Assembly: GCF_020297485.1 (NCBI RefSeq) | Contig: NZ_JAIWZC010000001.1 | Span: forward strand, 2,232,001-2,296,000 | Reading direction: 5' to 3' | Length of the DNA stretch: 64,000 bases | From: Enterocloster clostridioformis | Lineage (GTDB): Bacteria; Bacillota; Clostridia; Lachnospirales; Lachnospiraceae | In this document: positions 18,283-26,819 of the stretch, in pieces | Layout of the letters: each line of letters opens with the position of its first letter | Position numbering within the stretch: position 1 is the stretch's first letter | Translations under genes and position numbers: made by a program | Notes under the pieces: model-generated | Told to the model about the DNA's origin: nothing | What the model saw: only the letters and a program-made list of their open reading frames with translations | Databases searched by the model: none

Positions 18283-18372
18283 AAACAGTACAGGGCAATC
18301 TGTGGCTTTCCTTTCCCGCACTTGTTAAATGCTTCACCCGTTAAATAAATAACTTTTAATCCGTTTCTGCCG

Positions 18373-18945
18373 CTACCGCTGCACGGCGGCCCTGCTTCCC
18401 CTGACAGCCCGGAACACGCCGGACATCTCCAGCATCTTGGCCACATTGAAAAAGATGAAGGAATCAATGGGCCATTTCACTATGTTCTGTATAACACGGG
18501 GAGGCAGAAGCAGCATGAACGCCTGCCCGTACAGGATACTGAGACACAGGGTGTTGAGAATCACGTTGCACACCAGGCAGACCAGGAAGTGGGCAGCCAG
18601 CACCCTGGTGAACTTTAACGGCTTCTTATAAAAGAAAAACCCGTAAATCAGTCCGGCCAGCATGGTTACCAGCGTCAGGCCGGGAAAGAAGGCGCCAACC
18701 GGCTTTATGAGATACTTGATAATGTCCAGAGCCCCCGCGAACAGACAGCTGACAGCGGGTCCGAACAGATAGGCCACTAATTGGTTGGGTATGCCGGAAA
18801 AGCCGATTCTCTGGGTGTTAGTCAGCTCAATGCGGAAATTCACCAGGATGATTGCCGCTGCCGCCAGCATGGCGCACACAGTGATGGTCCGGACGCTTTT
18901 AAGCTCCCGGGATGAACTGCCAAACAATTCTGCTAATTTCTTCAT
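18373..18945 (-). CDS. folT: Folate ECF transporter S component FolT
   Basis: This is the substrate-binding membrane subunit of an energy-coupling-factor importer for folates (190 residues, about six hydrophobic segments). Family-like stretches are RTITVCAMLAAAAIILVNF, IGFSGIPNQLVAYLFGP, DIIKYLIKPVGAFFPG and the final RVIQNIVKWPIDSFIFFN. The ATG has AAGGAGG nine bases upstream. The shared EcfAAT module is not in the window. A THF riboswitch lies in the leader on the same strand, which fixes the vitamin independently of the protein. Confidence 0.95.
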   Translation of the reverse strand: MKKLAELFGSSSRELKSVRTITVCAMLAAAAIILVNFRIELTNTQRIGFSGIPNQLVAYLFGPAVSCLFAGALDIIKYLIKPVGAFFPGLTLVTMLAGLIYGFFFYKKPLKFTRVLAAHFLVCLVCNVILNTLCLSILYGQAFMLLLPPRVIQNIVKWPIDSFIFFNVAKMLEMSGVFRAVRGSRAAVQR

Positions 18946-19182
18946 GATTCATTACCTCCTTTGCAGATTTCACGGACTACAAACGGAGATATGCAATGGC
19001 AGGTGCAGGAACCTTTCTTCCTTGCATACAAAAAACGGCCCCGGAAACCTATCCGACGCACGTTTATATGCCCGGACATGACTTCCCTGTGCGAGAGCGT
19101 GTTATATCATTGATTTCCATACACGCTTTTGGCCGGCGTAAACCGGCTGCACATAAAACAGGCCGCTCCATCTATCTCTGTT

Positions 19183-19294
19183 GCAGCGGGATGCGGTATA
19201 TGTACCGCAGACAGATTCCCCTTGGGAATCCTCTTTCGTCCAGCTGACAACTCCCTGTCCAGCCGGCACTTAACGCACATATACCTACTCTGCT
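19183..19294 (-). ncRNA. THF (tetrahydrofolate) riboswitch
   Basis: On the minus strand the conserved THF aptamer elements occur in order: GCAGAGTAGG at the 5' side of P1, GTATATGT of the next helix, GCGTTAAGTG, a variable domain with GGACGAA, then the matching ACATATAC and the closing GCATCCCGCTGC. The helices GCAG/CTGC and GTATATGT/ACATATAC pair as expected. It lies about 240 bases before folT. Confidence 0.88.
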
Positions 19295-19315
19295 TCTGTT
19301 TTTATTGTACCTTCT

Positions 19316-19343
19316 ACTATACACTATATCTGAAGATATGCAA
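19316..19343 (-). promoter_or_regulatory. Promoter of the folT riboswitch leader
   Basis: Minus-strand TTGCAT (19343-19338) and TATAGT (19321-19316) are 16 bp apart, just upstream of the aptamer. Confidence 0.65.
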
Positions 19344-19375
19344 GCACTTTTTTATTTTCCTTACGGCGCTTTTCC

Positions 19376-20401
19376 TTACGGCGCTTCCCAGTAATAGCTC
19401 CCGCCCTCCAGAGTGCGGATGGCAAAATCCTCATCATACAGATATTCCAGACAGGAAAAGGTCTTGCTTATGACCATCTTAAGCTTGATAAACTCAGACT
19501 GGTCCCTGGGCACATGGTCTATACCGTAGGCCAGGCATGCCACCTCCCTGGTGGTCATCCTGTGATGGCCGTGGTCCAGTATATGCTTGATTAAATCCGT
19601 CTTGTCCAGATAGGCAAAGACAATCCGGTCCACCACCCGCTTCACATCCCGGATGGGCTCCTTGTGAGCCGGAAGAATCAGGCAGTCTCCGTACTGGTGC
19701 TTCAGCCTTTCCAGGGAGTCAAAATACCCCTTAAGCAGGTGCTCGTCCGGATAGGTGGTACCCACAATGGGCACAATGCCGTCAATGACCTGGTCCGCGC
19801 AAAAGAGTACCTTATGATTCCGGTCGTACAGACCCATCTGCCCGTAGGTATGCCCCTTAAGCCCGACTGTCTCCAGGTGATAATCCCCATAGCTCAGAAT
19901 CTGTCCCTCATTTACCGGTGTATATGGATATCCCGGAATCTCGAATTCCCATCCCCTGTTCTCCCGAATCCTCTGGTTCACTTCCATGAACATGTTCCAT
20001 ATCTCCGGTGTCCCCTCCTCTGTCACCCCAACGCTCTGCAGCACCTGGGGCTGGTCCTCCGAGGAGCCATGGCTGTGATTATAGTACAGACAGTCGTAAC
20101 AGTGCCTGTCTTCCTGCGGATTCATGAACAGCCTTGCGCCTCTGGCCGCATACTCGCTGGCCAGGCCGCAGTGGTCATGATGCTTGTGGGTAAGGAATAT
20201 ATCCAGACTGTCATAGGTGATTCCCAGTTTTCCCAGCGCCTCTTCCATGACGTGCAGACACGTCCTGCTGCGAAAACCGGCATCCACCATCAGGCTTCTC
20301 TCCCCGTCATTTCCCGGAATGAGGAATATCTTAATCTCATCAATGCTTTTCTGATTGCTGTGAAGCTCCACTTCAAAAATTCCCGGAGCGCGTTCCAACA
20401 T
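19376..20401 (-). CDS. Metallo-beta-lactamase-fold hydrolase
   Basis: This MBL-fold enzyme (about 341 residues) shows the metal-binding HKHHDHCG motif after IFLTHKHHDH, a later VGLKGHTYGQMGLY and LILPAHKEP histidines. A C-terminal region of about 80 residues resembles the winged helix seen in YcbL-like or LACTB2-like hydrolases. The ATG at 20401 has AGGTGG five bases upstream; the in-frame GTG at 20410 would bury that site. The substrate is unknown. It faces away from PAP2 neighbours only by a short gap of about 65 bp. Confidence 0.85.
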   Translation of the reverse strand: MLERAPGIFEVELHSNQKSIDEIKIFLIPGNDGERSLMVDAGFRSRTCLHVMEEALGKLGITYDSLDIFLTHKHHDHCGLASEYAARGARLFMNPQEDRHCYDCLYYNHSHGSSEDQPQVLQSVGVTEEGTPEIWNMFMEVNQRIRENRGWEFEIPGYPYTPVNEGQILSYGDYHLETVGLKGHTYGQMGLYDRNHKVLFCADQVIDGIVPIVGTTYPDEHLLKGYFDSLERLKHQYGDCLILPAHKEPIRDVKRVVDRIVFAYLDKTDLIKHILDHGHHRMTTREVACLAYGIDHVPRDQSEFIKLKMVISKTFSCLEYLYDEDFAIRTLEGGSYYWEAP

Positions 20402-20465
20402 AACTTCCACCTGTCTTTCATTCTGTCATTCTATGGTCATTTTTATTTATCAGCCTGCCGCCATA

Positions 20466-21008
20466 TCACGGAGCCCCTGGCACCCGGTCCGTTTTTTCCG
20501 TCCGTCTCTTAGCCGTCCTCACCACGAACCACGCAATTACGGTTCCCATGATGATTCCCGCCAGCACATCCGTGGGAAAATGTACAAAGAGATACAGTCT
20601 TGAAAACGCGATGAGCACAGCCAGCATAAGGGCCGGAATCCCCCATTTTCTGTTAAAAAGGAAGATGCAGACCGCTCCCTCAAAGCTCACCAGGGAATGC
20701 CCTGAAGGGAAGGAGAAATCCTTGGGGACACGGACCAGCAGCTCCACGGAAGGGTCCAGCCAGCATGGGCGCTGCCTGGCCGCCATATTCTTAAGCAGTA
20801 CATTGCCCAAAAGAAATCCGGCTGCTATGGATATCAGCATACATCCGCCTAAAAGCCTGGTCCTGGGAAATGAAAAAAGCAGGACACCCATAAGGAGCCA
20901 GAACCATCCGTGGTCGCCCAGAGAGGTTATGAACACCATAAGCCCGTCTACCAAAGGCGTGTGAAGTTCCTGCAGTGTATATAAAATCTGGAATTCGATA
21001 CCGTTCAC
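20466..21008 (-). CDS. PAP2-family phosphatase
   Basis: This membrane phosphatase of the phosphatidic acid phosphatase type 2 family (180 residues) may act on undecaprenyl pyrophosphate or phospholipids at the outer face of the membrane. The three catalytic motifs are present: KNMAARQRP, FPSGH and SRLYLFVHFPTDV. Five to six hydrophobic segments fit the family. The start is a GTG with a poor upstream site, so the first codon is uncertain. It probably shares a transcript with the MBL hydrolase downstream. Confidence 0.9.
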   Translation of the reverse strand: MNGIEFQILYTLQELHTPLVDGLMVFITSLGDHGWFWLLMGVLLFSFPRTRLLGGCMLISIAAGFLLGNVLLKNMAARQRPCWLDPSVELLVRVPKDFSFPSGHSLVSFEGAVCIFLFNRKWGIPALMLAVLIAFSRLYLFVHFPTDVLAGIIMGTVIAWFVVRTAKRRTEKTDRVPGAP

Positions 21009-21113
21009 CTCATTTCCAGGTTAATATTCCCTGTTCATACCATTATATCCCACATAATATTATTTTTCAATCTATTAATATTTTAACGAAATCTGCAATT
21101 TTAGTCAAAAACC

Positions 21114-21141
21114 TTGCATTTTTATGAATATGTGATAAAAT
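21114..21141 (+). promoter_or_regulatory. Promoter of the PTS IIC gene
   Basis: TTGCAT (21114-21119) and TAAAAT (21136-21141) are spaced by 16 bp. The gene starts about 75 bp downstream. Confidence 0.6.
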
Positions 21142-21215
21142 CCCTAACAAAATAAAGGCTCCGGAGCGTATAAATTCCGATACACCCCTCAGCCCGGAAA
21201 AGGGAGAATATAAGT

Positions 21216-22238
21216 ATGGCAAAATCAAGTGTGAAAGAATTCCTGAAACGGAAAAATGTTAACATCACGGTGCAGACCTATCTGATTGACGCTCTGGGGG
21301 CCATGGCTTTCGGCCTGTTTGCATCCCTTCTCATCGGCACCATCTTCGGTACCCTGGGCCGGCAGCTCCAGATAGAAATTTTCAACGTCATTGCCGACTA
21401 CGCCAAAAGCGCTACCGGCGCGGCCCTGGGCATCGCCATTGCCCACGCCTTAAAGGCGCCTCAGCTGGTGCTGTTTTCCGCTGCCACGGTAGGTATCGCG
21501 GGCAATGCCCTGGGTGGTCCTGTGGGCGCCCTGGTCGCCACCATCGTGGCTGCGGAATTGGGTAAGATTGTATCCAGGGAAACACGTCTGGACATCATCG
21601 TGACGCCCGGTATCACCATTATCTCCGGTGTGCTGGTGGCCCAGTTCGTGGGGCCCGGCGTGGCCCAATTCATGAACTGGTTCGGAAACCTGGTAAAGAC
21701 TGCCACGGAAATGCAGCCCTTCATCATGGGAATCCTGGTGTCAGTCCTTATCGGCATTGCCCTGACCCTTCCCATCAGCAGCGCTGCCATCTGTATTGCC
21801 CTGTCCCTGGACGGACTGGCCGGAGGCGCCGCCACAGCCGGCTGCTGCGCCCAGATGATTGGATTTGCCGTCATGAGCTACCGCGAAAATAAAGTCGGCG
21901 GTCTGATGGCCCAGGGCCTGGGCACCAGCATGCTGCAGATGGGCAACATTGTGCTGAATCCCCGTATCTGGATACCGCCCACACTGGCGTCCATGATTAC
22001 CGGCCCCATCGCCACCATGGTCTTCCGCCTGGAAAACATCCCGGCCGGGTCCGGCATGGGCACCTGCGGTCTGGTGGGCCCCATCGGCGTATATACGGCC
22101 ATGGGCGGCGGAACCCGGATGTGGGTGGGCATCCTTATGGTGTGCTTCCTGCTTCCCGGTGTGCTGACCTTTGTGTTTGGGGAGGTGCTGCGCAGGATGG
22201 GATGGATTAAGGATGGGGATTTGAAATTAGATTTGTAA
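21216..22238 (+). CDS. Orphan PTS IIC-like membrane protein
   Basis: This is a membrane protein of 340 residues of the PTS_EIIC_2 group. It has about nine hydrophobic segments and long glycine/alanine-rich helices such as GIAGNALGGPVGALVATIVAAELGK and the loop TCGLVGPIGVYTAMGGG, given here as family hallmarks in short form. The usual IIA and IIB domains are neither fused nor adjacent, so it would need a phosphocarrier encoded elsewhere or act as a transporter without PTS coupling. The ATG has GGGAG ahead of it. It ends near a hairpin shared with the convergent EFR1 gene. Confidence 0.8.
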   Translation: MAKSSVKEFLKRKNVNITVQTYLIDALGAMAFGLFASLLIGTIFGTLGRQLQIEIFNVIADYAKSATGAALGIAIAHALKAPQLVLFSAATVGIAGNALGGPVGALVATIVAAELGKIVSRETRLDIIVTPGITIISGVLVAQFVGPGVAQFMNWFGNLVKTATEMQPFIMGILVSVLIGIALTLPISSAAICIALSLDGLAGGAATAGCCAQMIGFAVMSYRENKVGGLMAQGLGTSMLQMGNIVLNPRIWIPPTLASMITGPIATMVFRLENIPAGSGMGTCGLVGPIGVYTAMGGGTRMWVGILMVCFLLPGVLTFVFGEVLRRMGWIKDGDLKLDL

Positions 22239-22299
22239 GGTGCCGGTGAACGCGTACCGGAGATTGACGCCGTGAAAAAGGCGCCATGGATTCAAATGG

Positions 22300-22337
22300 C
22301 AAAGCAGGGGCTAAACCAATGGTTTAACCTCTGCTTT
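22300..22337. terminator. Hairpin between PTS IIC and EFR1 genes
   Basis: AAAGCAG-GGCTAAACCA and TGGTTTAACC-CTGCTTT pair with minor mismatches. It overlaps the end of the EFR1 gene and lies about 60 bp after the PTS gene. Confidence 0.65.
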
Positions 22338-23079
22338 CTGGACAGGTGTAGCGCGGAAGGTTTTGGGTGTGTTTTCCGTATTCGATGGCCTGGCTTGGAC
22401 AGCGGTTGATGCATGCCATGCAGTGGGTGCAGCTTCTGCCCCAGACGGGGAAGCCGTTTTTCAGGCGGATATTGTTTAAGGGGCAGATGTTGGCGCATTT
22501 TCCGCAGGATATGCAGGCGCCGGTCGCCCGGAACTTTTTGGCGTGGACGAACATTGGGTAAAAAATGTCGTTTACAATCCCGCTGTTGATCTTGTCCTTT
22601 CGTGTTACGGGAACCTGGGGGAACGGCCTGTTGAGTTTGATTTGCCGGGCGGCTTTGTCGATTGCGCTTTGGGACCGGCGGATTATCCCGGCAGCTTCTT
22701 CCCGGGTGGGGGTGGTGAACATCGCAATGTAGTTTTCGGGCATAATTATCTGGGCGCAGCCCTGATAGCTGAGGCCCTTGGCGTCGGTTAGCTTTTTCAG
22801 ATATCTGCCCGCGTTTCCAATGTTTCCGCCGCAGGTCATTACGAAATATATGTTTTTGTTTCCGGTTAATTCTGTTTTTTCCAGCCATTCCTGCAGGATG
22901 CGGGGGATTCTCCACGCGTAGGTGGGGGCGGCCACGACCCACGGGGTGTCTGAGTGTATGCCGGAAAAGTCGCGGCTGCGTATTTTCTCTCCCAGATTCA
23001 TGATTTCGTCGTTTATCTCTTCTCCGATTCTTTTCGCGATGTATTCACTATTTCCTGTTCCTGAAAAATATAGAATCAT
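22324..23079 (-). CDS. EFR1-family ferrodoxin (flavodoxin plus two 4Fe-4S clusters)
   Basis: This cytoplasmic electron carrier has an N-terminal flavodoxin-like domain with the FMN motif YFSGTGNSEYIA. Its C-terminal ferredoxin domain has two cluster motifs, CISCGKCANICP and CTHCMACINRCP. The ATG at 23079 (MILYFSGTGN) has AAGGAG nine bases upstream; the longer frame adds a basic stretch without homology. Such proteins are frequent in gut clostridia and their partner is generally unknown. It lies 67 bp after thiZ on the same strand. Confidence 0.92.
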   Translation of the reverse strand: MILYFSGTGNSEYIAKRIGEEINDEIMNLGEKIRSRDFSGIHSDTPWVVAAPTYAWRIPRILQEWLEKTELTGNKNIYFVMTCGGNIGNAGRYLKKLTDAKGLSYQGCAQIIMPENYIAMFTTPTREEAAGIIRRSQSAIDKAARQIKLNRPFPQVPVTRKDKINSGIVNDIFYPMFVHAKKFRATGACISCGKCANICPLNNIRLKNGFPVWGRSCTHCMACINRCPSQAIEYGKHTQNLPRYTCPESRG

Positions 23080-23145
23080 GGCGGTTGTCTCCTTCTGCTT
23101 TTTATGGCTACCTCTTTTTTGCACCCGGCTTTTCATTGGAATATA

Positions 23146-23931
23146 TTAATTATAATATTCTTTCCCTGTCCCCGTCAACCTCATCCAGACTGTCCTTTCA
23201 AGATGTTTCAGTATATGCCTCTTATATTCCAGAAATTCTGCCGTAAGGCCGAAATCCCTGTCCCTGGGCTTTGTCTCCTCTATGATGAGTTCCTCTGTTA
23301 TCCTTCCGGGCCTGCCTGTCAGCAGGTATATCCGGTCGGACAGCAATATGGCCTCGTCAATGTCGTGGGTAATAAACAGGGTGGACAGATGGATCTCATC
23401 CATCACCTTCAGATACCAGTCATGGACGGATTTTTTGGTCATCATGTCCAGTGCGGAAAAGGGTTCGTCCAACAGCGCCACGCTGCCTGAAAACAGATAC
23501 GTGCGGAGCAGGGCCGCTCTCTGCCTCATGCCGCCGGAGAGCTGGGCCGGATATTTCTTCTGAGTGCCCTCCAGGCCGAACTGACGGAAGTAGGGGGATG
23601 CCAGCTCCCGTGCCTCCCGCTTTTTCATTCCTTTTACAATCAGAGGAAGGGCCACATTATCCTCTATGGTCCGGTAGGGCAGGAGCAGGTCCTTCTGCAG
23701 CATATAGCTCACCCGTCCCGGACAACCGGTCACGTCCTCCCCGTCCAGAAGGACATGCCCTGTATCCGGCCTTGACAGCCCAGCGATAATATTAAAAAGA
23801 GTGGTCTTGCCGCCTCCGCTGATTCCCAGCAGCGACACCAGTTCCCCCTTGTTCAGGGTGATGGATATATCCTCCAGCACCTGCTCCCCGTCAAAGGATT
23901 TTGAAATTCCCTCTACCTTTAGCTGCTCCAT
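23146..23931 (-). CDS. thiZ: ABC ATPase of thiamine-precursor importer (ThiZ-like)
   Basis: This cytoplasmic ATPase is of the SsuB/TauB group. Walker A is GISGGGKTT (an unusual serine-glycine version of GxxGxGKT), the signature is LSGGMRQR, Walker B is VALLDEPFSALD, and the H-loop is FITHDIDEA. The ATG at 23931 (MEQLKVEGIS) has GGAG ahead of it. It is the last gene of the TPP-riboswitch operon, 35 bp after the binding-protein gene, which indicates HMP or a thiamine precursor as cargo. Confidence 0.88.
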   Translation of the reverse strand: MEQLKVEGISKSFDGEQVLEDISITLNKGELVSLLGISGGGKTTLFNIIAGLSRPDTGHVLLDGEDVTGCPGRVSYMLQKDLLLPYRTIEDNVALPLIVKGMKKREARELASPYFRQFGLEGTQKKYPAQLSGGMRQRAALLRTYLFSGSVALLDEPFSALDMMTKKSVHDWYLKVMDEIHLSTLFITHDIDEAILLSDRIYLLTGRPGRITEELIIEETKPRDRDFGLTAEFLEYKRHILKHLERTVWMRLTGTGKEYYN

Positions 23932-23966
23932 GTTCTCCTCCTGGCACGGCACTGCCGTCCCCGGCC

Positions 23967-25058
23967 TTACGGCAGGTATTCGTTGGAAAATCCTGTTCCC
24001 GCCTCAATGGGCGTCTCCGTAAGACCTTTTTCATTCAGCCATGCGTAATATACATCCCAGCGCTTCTGGTCAATGTATCCCCATTTTGGCGCATCCGCCT
24101 GATACTTGTCCGCCAGGTATTCCTGGCTGGCCTTTACCAGTTCCGGGTCCAGCTCCGGCGCGGCCTTGCACAGGATGTCCCCTGCCTCCTGAGGATGTTC
24201 TATGGCGAACTCGTATCCCCTGCTGACCGCGTCCAGAAATGCCCTGGCTGTCTCCGGCTCTTCCGCCAGGAATGTATTGTTGGCTATGATGACCGGCGTA
24301 TAAAAATCAAATACAGAATCCAAATCCGCAAAGGCAAAGTAATCTGTCTCCAGACCTTCCAGCTCTGTCTTTACGCCTGCCCATGCATAGAAAATCCATA
24401 TGGCATCCACAGATTTTGTCCTGAGAGCCGTCACCTCGTCCGTCACTGTGCTGGGAATCAGTTCAACCTTATCAAAATCCCCTCCGTCCGCTTCCATCAC
24501 ATCCTTAATGGTCGCCTTTTCCACAGGAAGGTCCCAGGTGGCATACTTTTTCCCTTCCAGTCCCCTTGGGCGGTCCATTCCCTCACCCTTTCTGGAAATA
24601 ATGCCCGATGTATTGTGCTGTATAACACCTGCCACAGCGGTTACCGGAAGGGGATTATCCCCTGAAAATGCCGGCGCCAGGCTGTCCTGGAAGGACATTG
24701 CAAATTGAGCCTTTCCGGAAGCTGCCAGTACCTCCGCCCCGTTTTCCGGCGGCTGCACAATCTCCACCTCCAGGCCGGCATCCTTAAAATATCCCTTTTC
24801 ACGGGCAACATAGAGGCCTGTGTGGTTGGTGTTAGGCGTCCAGTCCAGGACAAATGTCAGCTTTCTTACATCCTGCTTCGCCCCCTCTTCCTCCTGGCTT
24901 GCGCTTTCCCTATTTACGTTCTCTTTCCGTGTATCCTCCGCGGCCTGGCCAGAGGCGGTATTCTCTCCTGAATCCGGGGCTTTGCCGCACCCGGTGAGAA
25001 GTACTCCCATGCAAAGGGAGGCCAGCAGCATACTTGCACATTTATGTTTCATTTTCAA
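23967..25058 (-). CDS. thiY: Substrate-binding lipoprotein (ThiY/NMT1-like)
   Basis: This extracytoplasmic binding protein is of the NMT1/THI5-like family, here predicted to bind the pyrimidine moiety of thiamine. The signal peptide ends in the lipobox LLTGC (about residue 23) and a charged linker follows. The family start LTFVLDWTPNTNHTGLYVA is followed by EKGYFKDAGLEVEIVQPP and FAMSFQDSLAP. It lies between the permease and ATPase genes of the TPP-riboswitch operon. Confidence 0.9.
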   Translation of the reverse strand: MKMKHKCASMLLASLCMGVLLTGCGKAPDSGENTASGQAAEDTRKENVNRESASQEEEGAKQDVRKLTFVLDWTPNTNHTGLYVAREKGYFKDAGLEVEIVQPPENGAEVLAASGKAQFAMSFQDSLAPAFSGDNPLPVTAVAGVIQHNTSGIISRKGEGMDRPRGLEGKKYATWDLPVEKATIKDVMEADGGDFDKVELIPSTVTDEVTALRTKSVDAIWIFYAWAGVKTELEGLETDYFAFADLDSVFDFYTPVIIANNTFLAEEPETARAFLDAVSRGYEFAIEHPQEAGDILCKAAPELDPELVKASQEYLADKYQADAPKWGYIDQKRWDVYYAWLNEKGLTETPIEAGTGFSNEYLP

Positions 25059-25096
25059 TCTCTCCTCTTATAAACGCCGGATATAGTTTTCCCGTT

Positions 25097-25882
25097 CTAT
25101 TTATGTTTTCGGCTATTTTCCCATGGCATACATTTTTTCTGAAGCAGTTCCACGGCCCACATCAGAATTAAGCTGATGGCCGATATGAGGAAAATGACCG
25201 CGAACATCTTATCAAAGGAAAATGCCTTCTTAACCCTTGTCATGTATACGCCCAGTCCTCCAAAACCACCCAGCCACTCAGAAATCACGGCTCCCACCAC
25301 CGCGTAAGAGGCAGATATCCTGAGACTGGAAAAAAACTGGCCCATGGCTCCCGGCAGCTTGATATAGCGGAATATCTGGAACCGGCCCGCTCCCATGGCC
25401 TTTAACAGATTCACCGCATCCGGGTCAGCAGCCCTGAATCCGGTCAGCAGCCCCACCGTGATGGGGAAAAATGTGGTAATCACAATGAGTATGACCTTTG
25501 GAGTCATTTCATAGCCAAACCACAGCACCAAAAGAGGCGCTATGGCAACCGCCGGCACGGTCTGGGTCAGTACAATGATGGGATAAAAAGCCTTGTATGC
25601 CTTGTCAAACCGGTCCATCAGCACTGCGGCCCCAAAGCCCGCGGCAATTCCCAAAGCCAGCCCCAGCCCGGCCTCGGCCAGTGTAATCCTGGCATTCTCC
25701 ATGAGGGCCGGGAATTCCTTCATAAATGCACCGGCTACCTGAACCGGGGAAGGCAGCATGAAGCCCTCCACCAGTCCAAAGGATACAGAAAGCTGCCACA
25801 GGATGAGAATGGACAGGATGGCGGAAACAGACCACAGTTTACTGGTGATGCTTGGTAACTTTCTTTTCAATGGTAAGCACAT
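25097..25882 (-). CDS. thiX: ABC permease of thiamine-precursor importer (ThiX-like)
   Basis: This is a BPD-type permease of about 260 residues with six hydrophobic segments. The EAA loop reads LLKAMGAGRFQIFRYIKLPGAM. Two overlapping starts are possible: ATG at 25882, which touches the GAAGGAG site, and TTG at 25870, twelve bases downstream of that site. Both overlap the upstream thiamine-binding-protein gene by more than 30 bp, so the two are translationally linked. The operon context (TPP riboswitch, ThiY, ThiZ) defines the cargo better than the sequence itself. Confidence 0.87.
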   Translation of the reverse strand: MCLPLKRKLPSITSKLWSVSAILSILILWQLSVSFGLVEGFMLPSPVQVAGAFMKEFPALMENARITLAEAGLGLALGIAAGFGAAVLMDRFDKAYKAFYPIIVLTQTVPAVAIAPLLVLWFGYEMTPKVILIVITTFFPITVGLLTGFRAADPDAVNLLKAMGAGRFQIFRYIKLPGAMGQFFSSLRISASYAVVGAVISEWLGGFGGLGVYMTRVKKAFSFDKMFAVIFLISAISLILMWAVELLQKKCMPWENSRKHK

Positions 25883-26135
25883 CTCCTTCGGGGTGGTAAG
25901 AAACCTTAATATATGCGGCCACAGAGGGGGCGCCCGCCCTGACCGCAATATACTGGCACTCTTTTACAATATCCATCAGCTGGTCATAATCCCCTTCAAT
26001 GGTTGTCTCAAAGGGACCTACATAATAGTTTAACCCCGTGCTCTTGATGTAATCGATGACCTGGTCCACGATACGGATTAATTCCTCATCATCAGCTGCC
26101 TTTGGAAGTGACTGGATTGCTACGCTTGCGTTCAT
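25839..26135 (-). CDS. MTH1187/YkoF-type thiamine-binding protein
   Basis: This small protein of 98 residues belongs to the MTH1187/YkoF-like thiamine-binding family, a ferredoxin-like fold that forms tetramers. The order MNASVAIQSLPKA, VDQVIDYIKSTGLNYYVGPFETTIEG (seen as separate blocks), SVAAYIKVSYHPEGD fits. It is the first gene after the TPP riboswitch and overlaps thiX. It may scavenge or buffer HMP or thiamine in the cytoplasm. Confidence 0.88.
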   Translation of the reverse strand: MNASVAIQSLPKAADDEELIRIVDQVIDYIKSTGLNYYVGPFETTIEGDYDQLMDIVKECQYIAVRAGAPSVAAYIKVSYHPEGDVLTIEKKVTKHHQ

Positions 26136-26168
26136 ATTGTTCTCCTTTTCTCTTCAAATCATATGGAT

Positions 26169-26206
26169 CAAAAAATCCCGTCCGGATATTACGGGCGGGA
26201 TAAAAC
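26169..26206 (-). terminator. Attenuator terminator of the TPP riboswitch
   Basis: Minus-strand ATCCCGCCCG and CGGACGGGAT pair around TAATATC and are followed by TTTTTG. It lies between the aptamer and the first gene, which is the position of an expression-platform terminator. Confidence 0.85.
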
Positions 26207-26231
26207 TCACAAAAACTTACATCTTCTGCAG

Positions 26232-26314
26232 GCTTCCTACGCTGGCATTATCCAGATCAGGTATCAGGGTTCAGAACATATTCCATCTCAGCCGGATTCC
26301 ACTCCAGCACCCCT
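26232..26314 (-). ncRNA. TPP (thi-box) riboswitch
   Basis: The minus strand carries the thi-box core in order: GGGGTGC, GGCTGAGATGG, ACCCTGATACCTGATC, TGGATAATGCCAGCGTAGGAA. The spacing and helices match the TPP aptamer. Together with the terminator downstream it indicates transcriptional shut-off when TPP is plentiful. Confidence 0.96.
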
Positions 26315-26330
26315 TTTCATTGTTGGGACA

Positions 26331-26359
26331 AGTATACTACGGCTCATTTTAAAAGTCAA
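26331..26359 (-). promoter_or_regulatory. Promoter of the TPP-riboswitch operon
   Basis: Minus-strand TTGACT (26359-26354) and TATACT (26336-26331) with 17-bp spacing, 17 bp upstream of the aptamer. Confidence 0.85.
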
Positions 26360-26597
26360 TAGGTACTGCTGCTCTGCCCTGCGGCTGTCATAGGATCCGC
26401 AAGGCCTGTCATGCGTACAGTACACTGTCATGCGCACATTTCAGATATCCTGAAATGCCCTGTAACACGCCTGGGTGCCGGAACGGTCCAAAACCGCATA
26501 TGCAATGTCCGGCACTCTTTTAAGCAGTTCAGGACAGGACTGTATGTCAGCCCCGGCGGGATATCCGGTTTTCTTATAGTGACAACAGGTTTTACTA

Positions 26598-26819
26598 TCA
26601 TTCTGCCAAAATCTCCTTTCCTCCCCGCTCCACCGCAGTGAAGCCCTTCCTCTCAAACGCATTTAACTCCGGTTCCTCCACCTGGACGGGCTGAGCCAGC
26701 GGTGTGTATACCATGAATACCCGGAGGATGCTGTCCGGTTTTGGCGAAATATGAAGTCTGGCCGTCTCCTCATAGGCTTCCTTCTGGAATGTAATCAGGT
26801 TGTAAGGACTGCCCTTCAT
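26598..26819 (-). CDS. Short hypothetical protein, possibly a fragment
   Basis: I do not recognise this frame of about 73 residues (from an ATG at 26819, with AGGAGAGG eleven bases upstream; the open frame begins at 26879). The composition is protein-like, with KPDSILRVFMVYTPL and two acidic clusters, and it looks like the C-terminal end of a larger conserved protein. Between its start and tag (26880-27176) I see no gene: a frame of 85 codons there has low-complexity lysine content and no good ribosome binding site. Confidence 0.4.
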   Translation of the reverse strand: MKGSPYNLITFQKEAYEETARLHISPKPDSILRVFMVYTPLAQPVQVEEPELNAFERKGFTAVERGGKEILAE

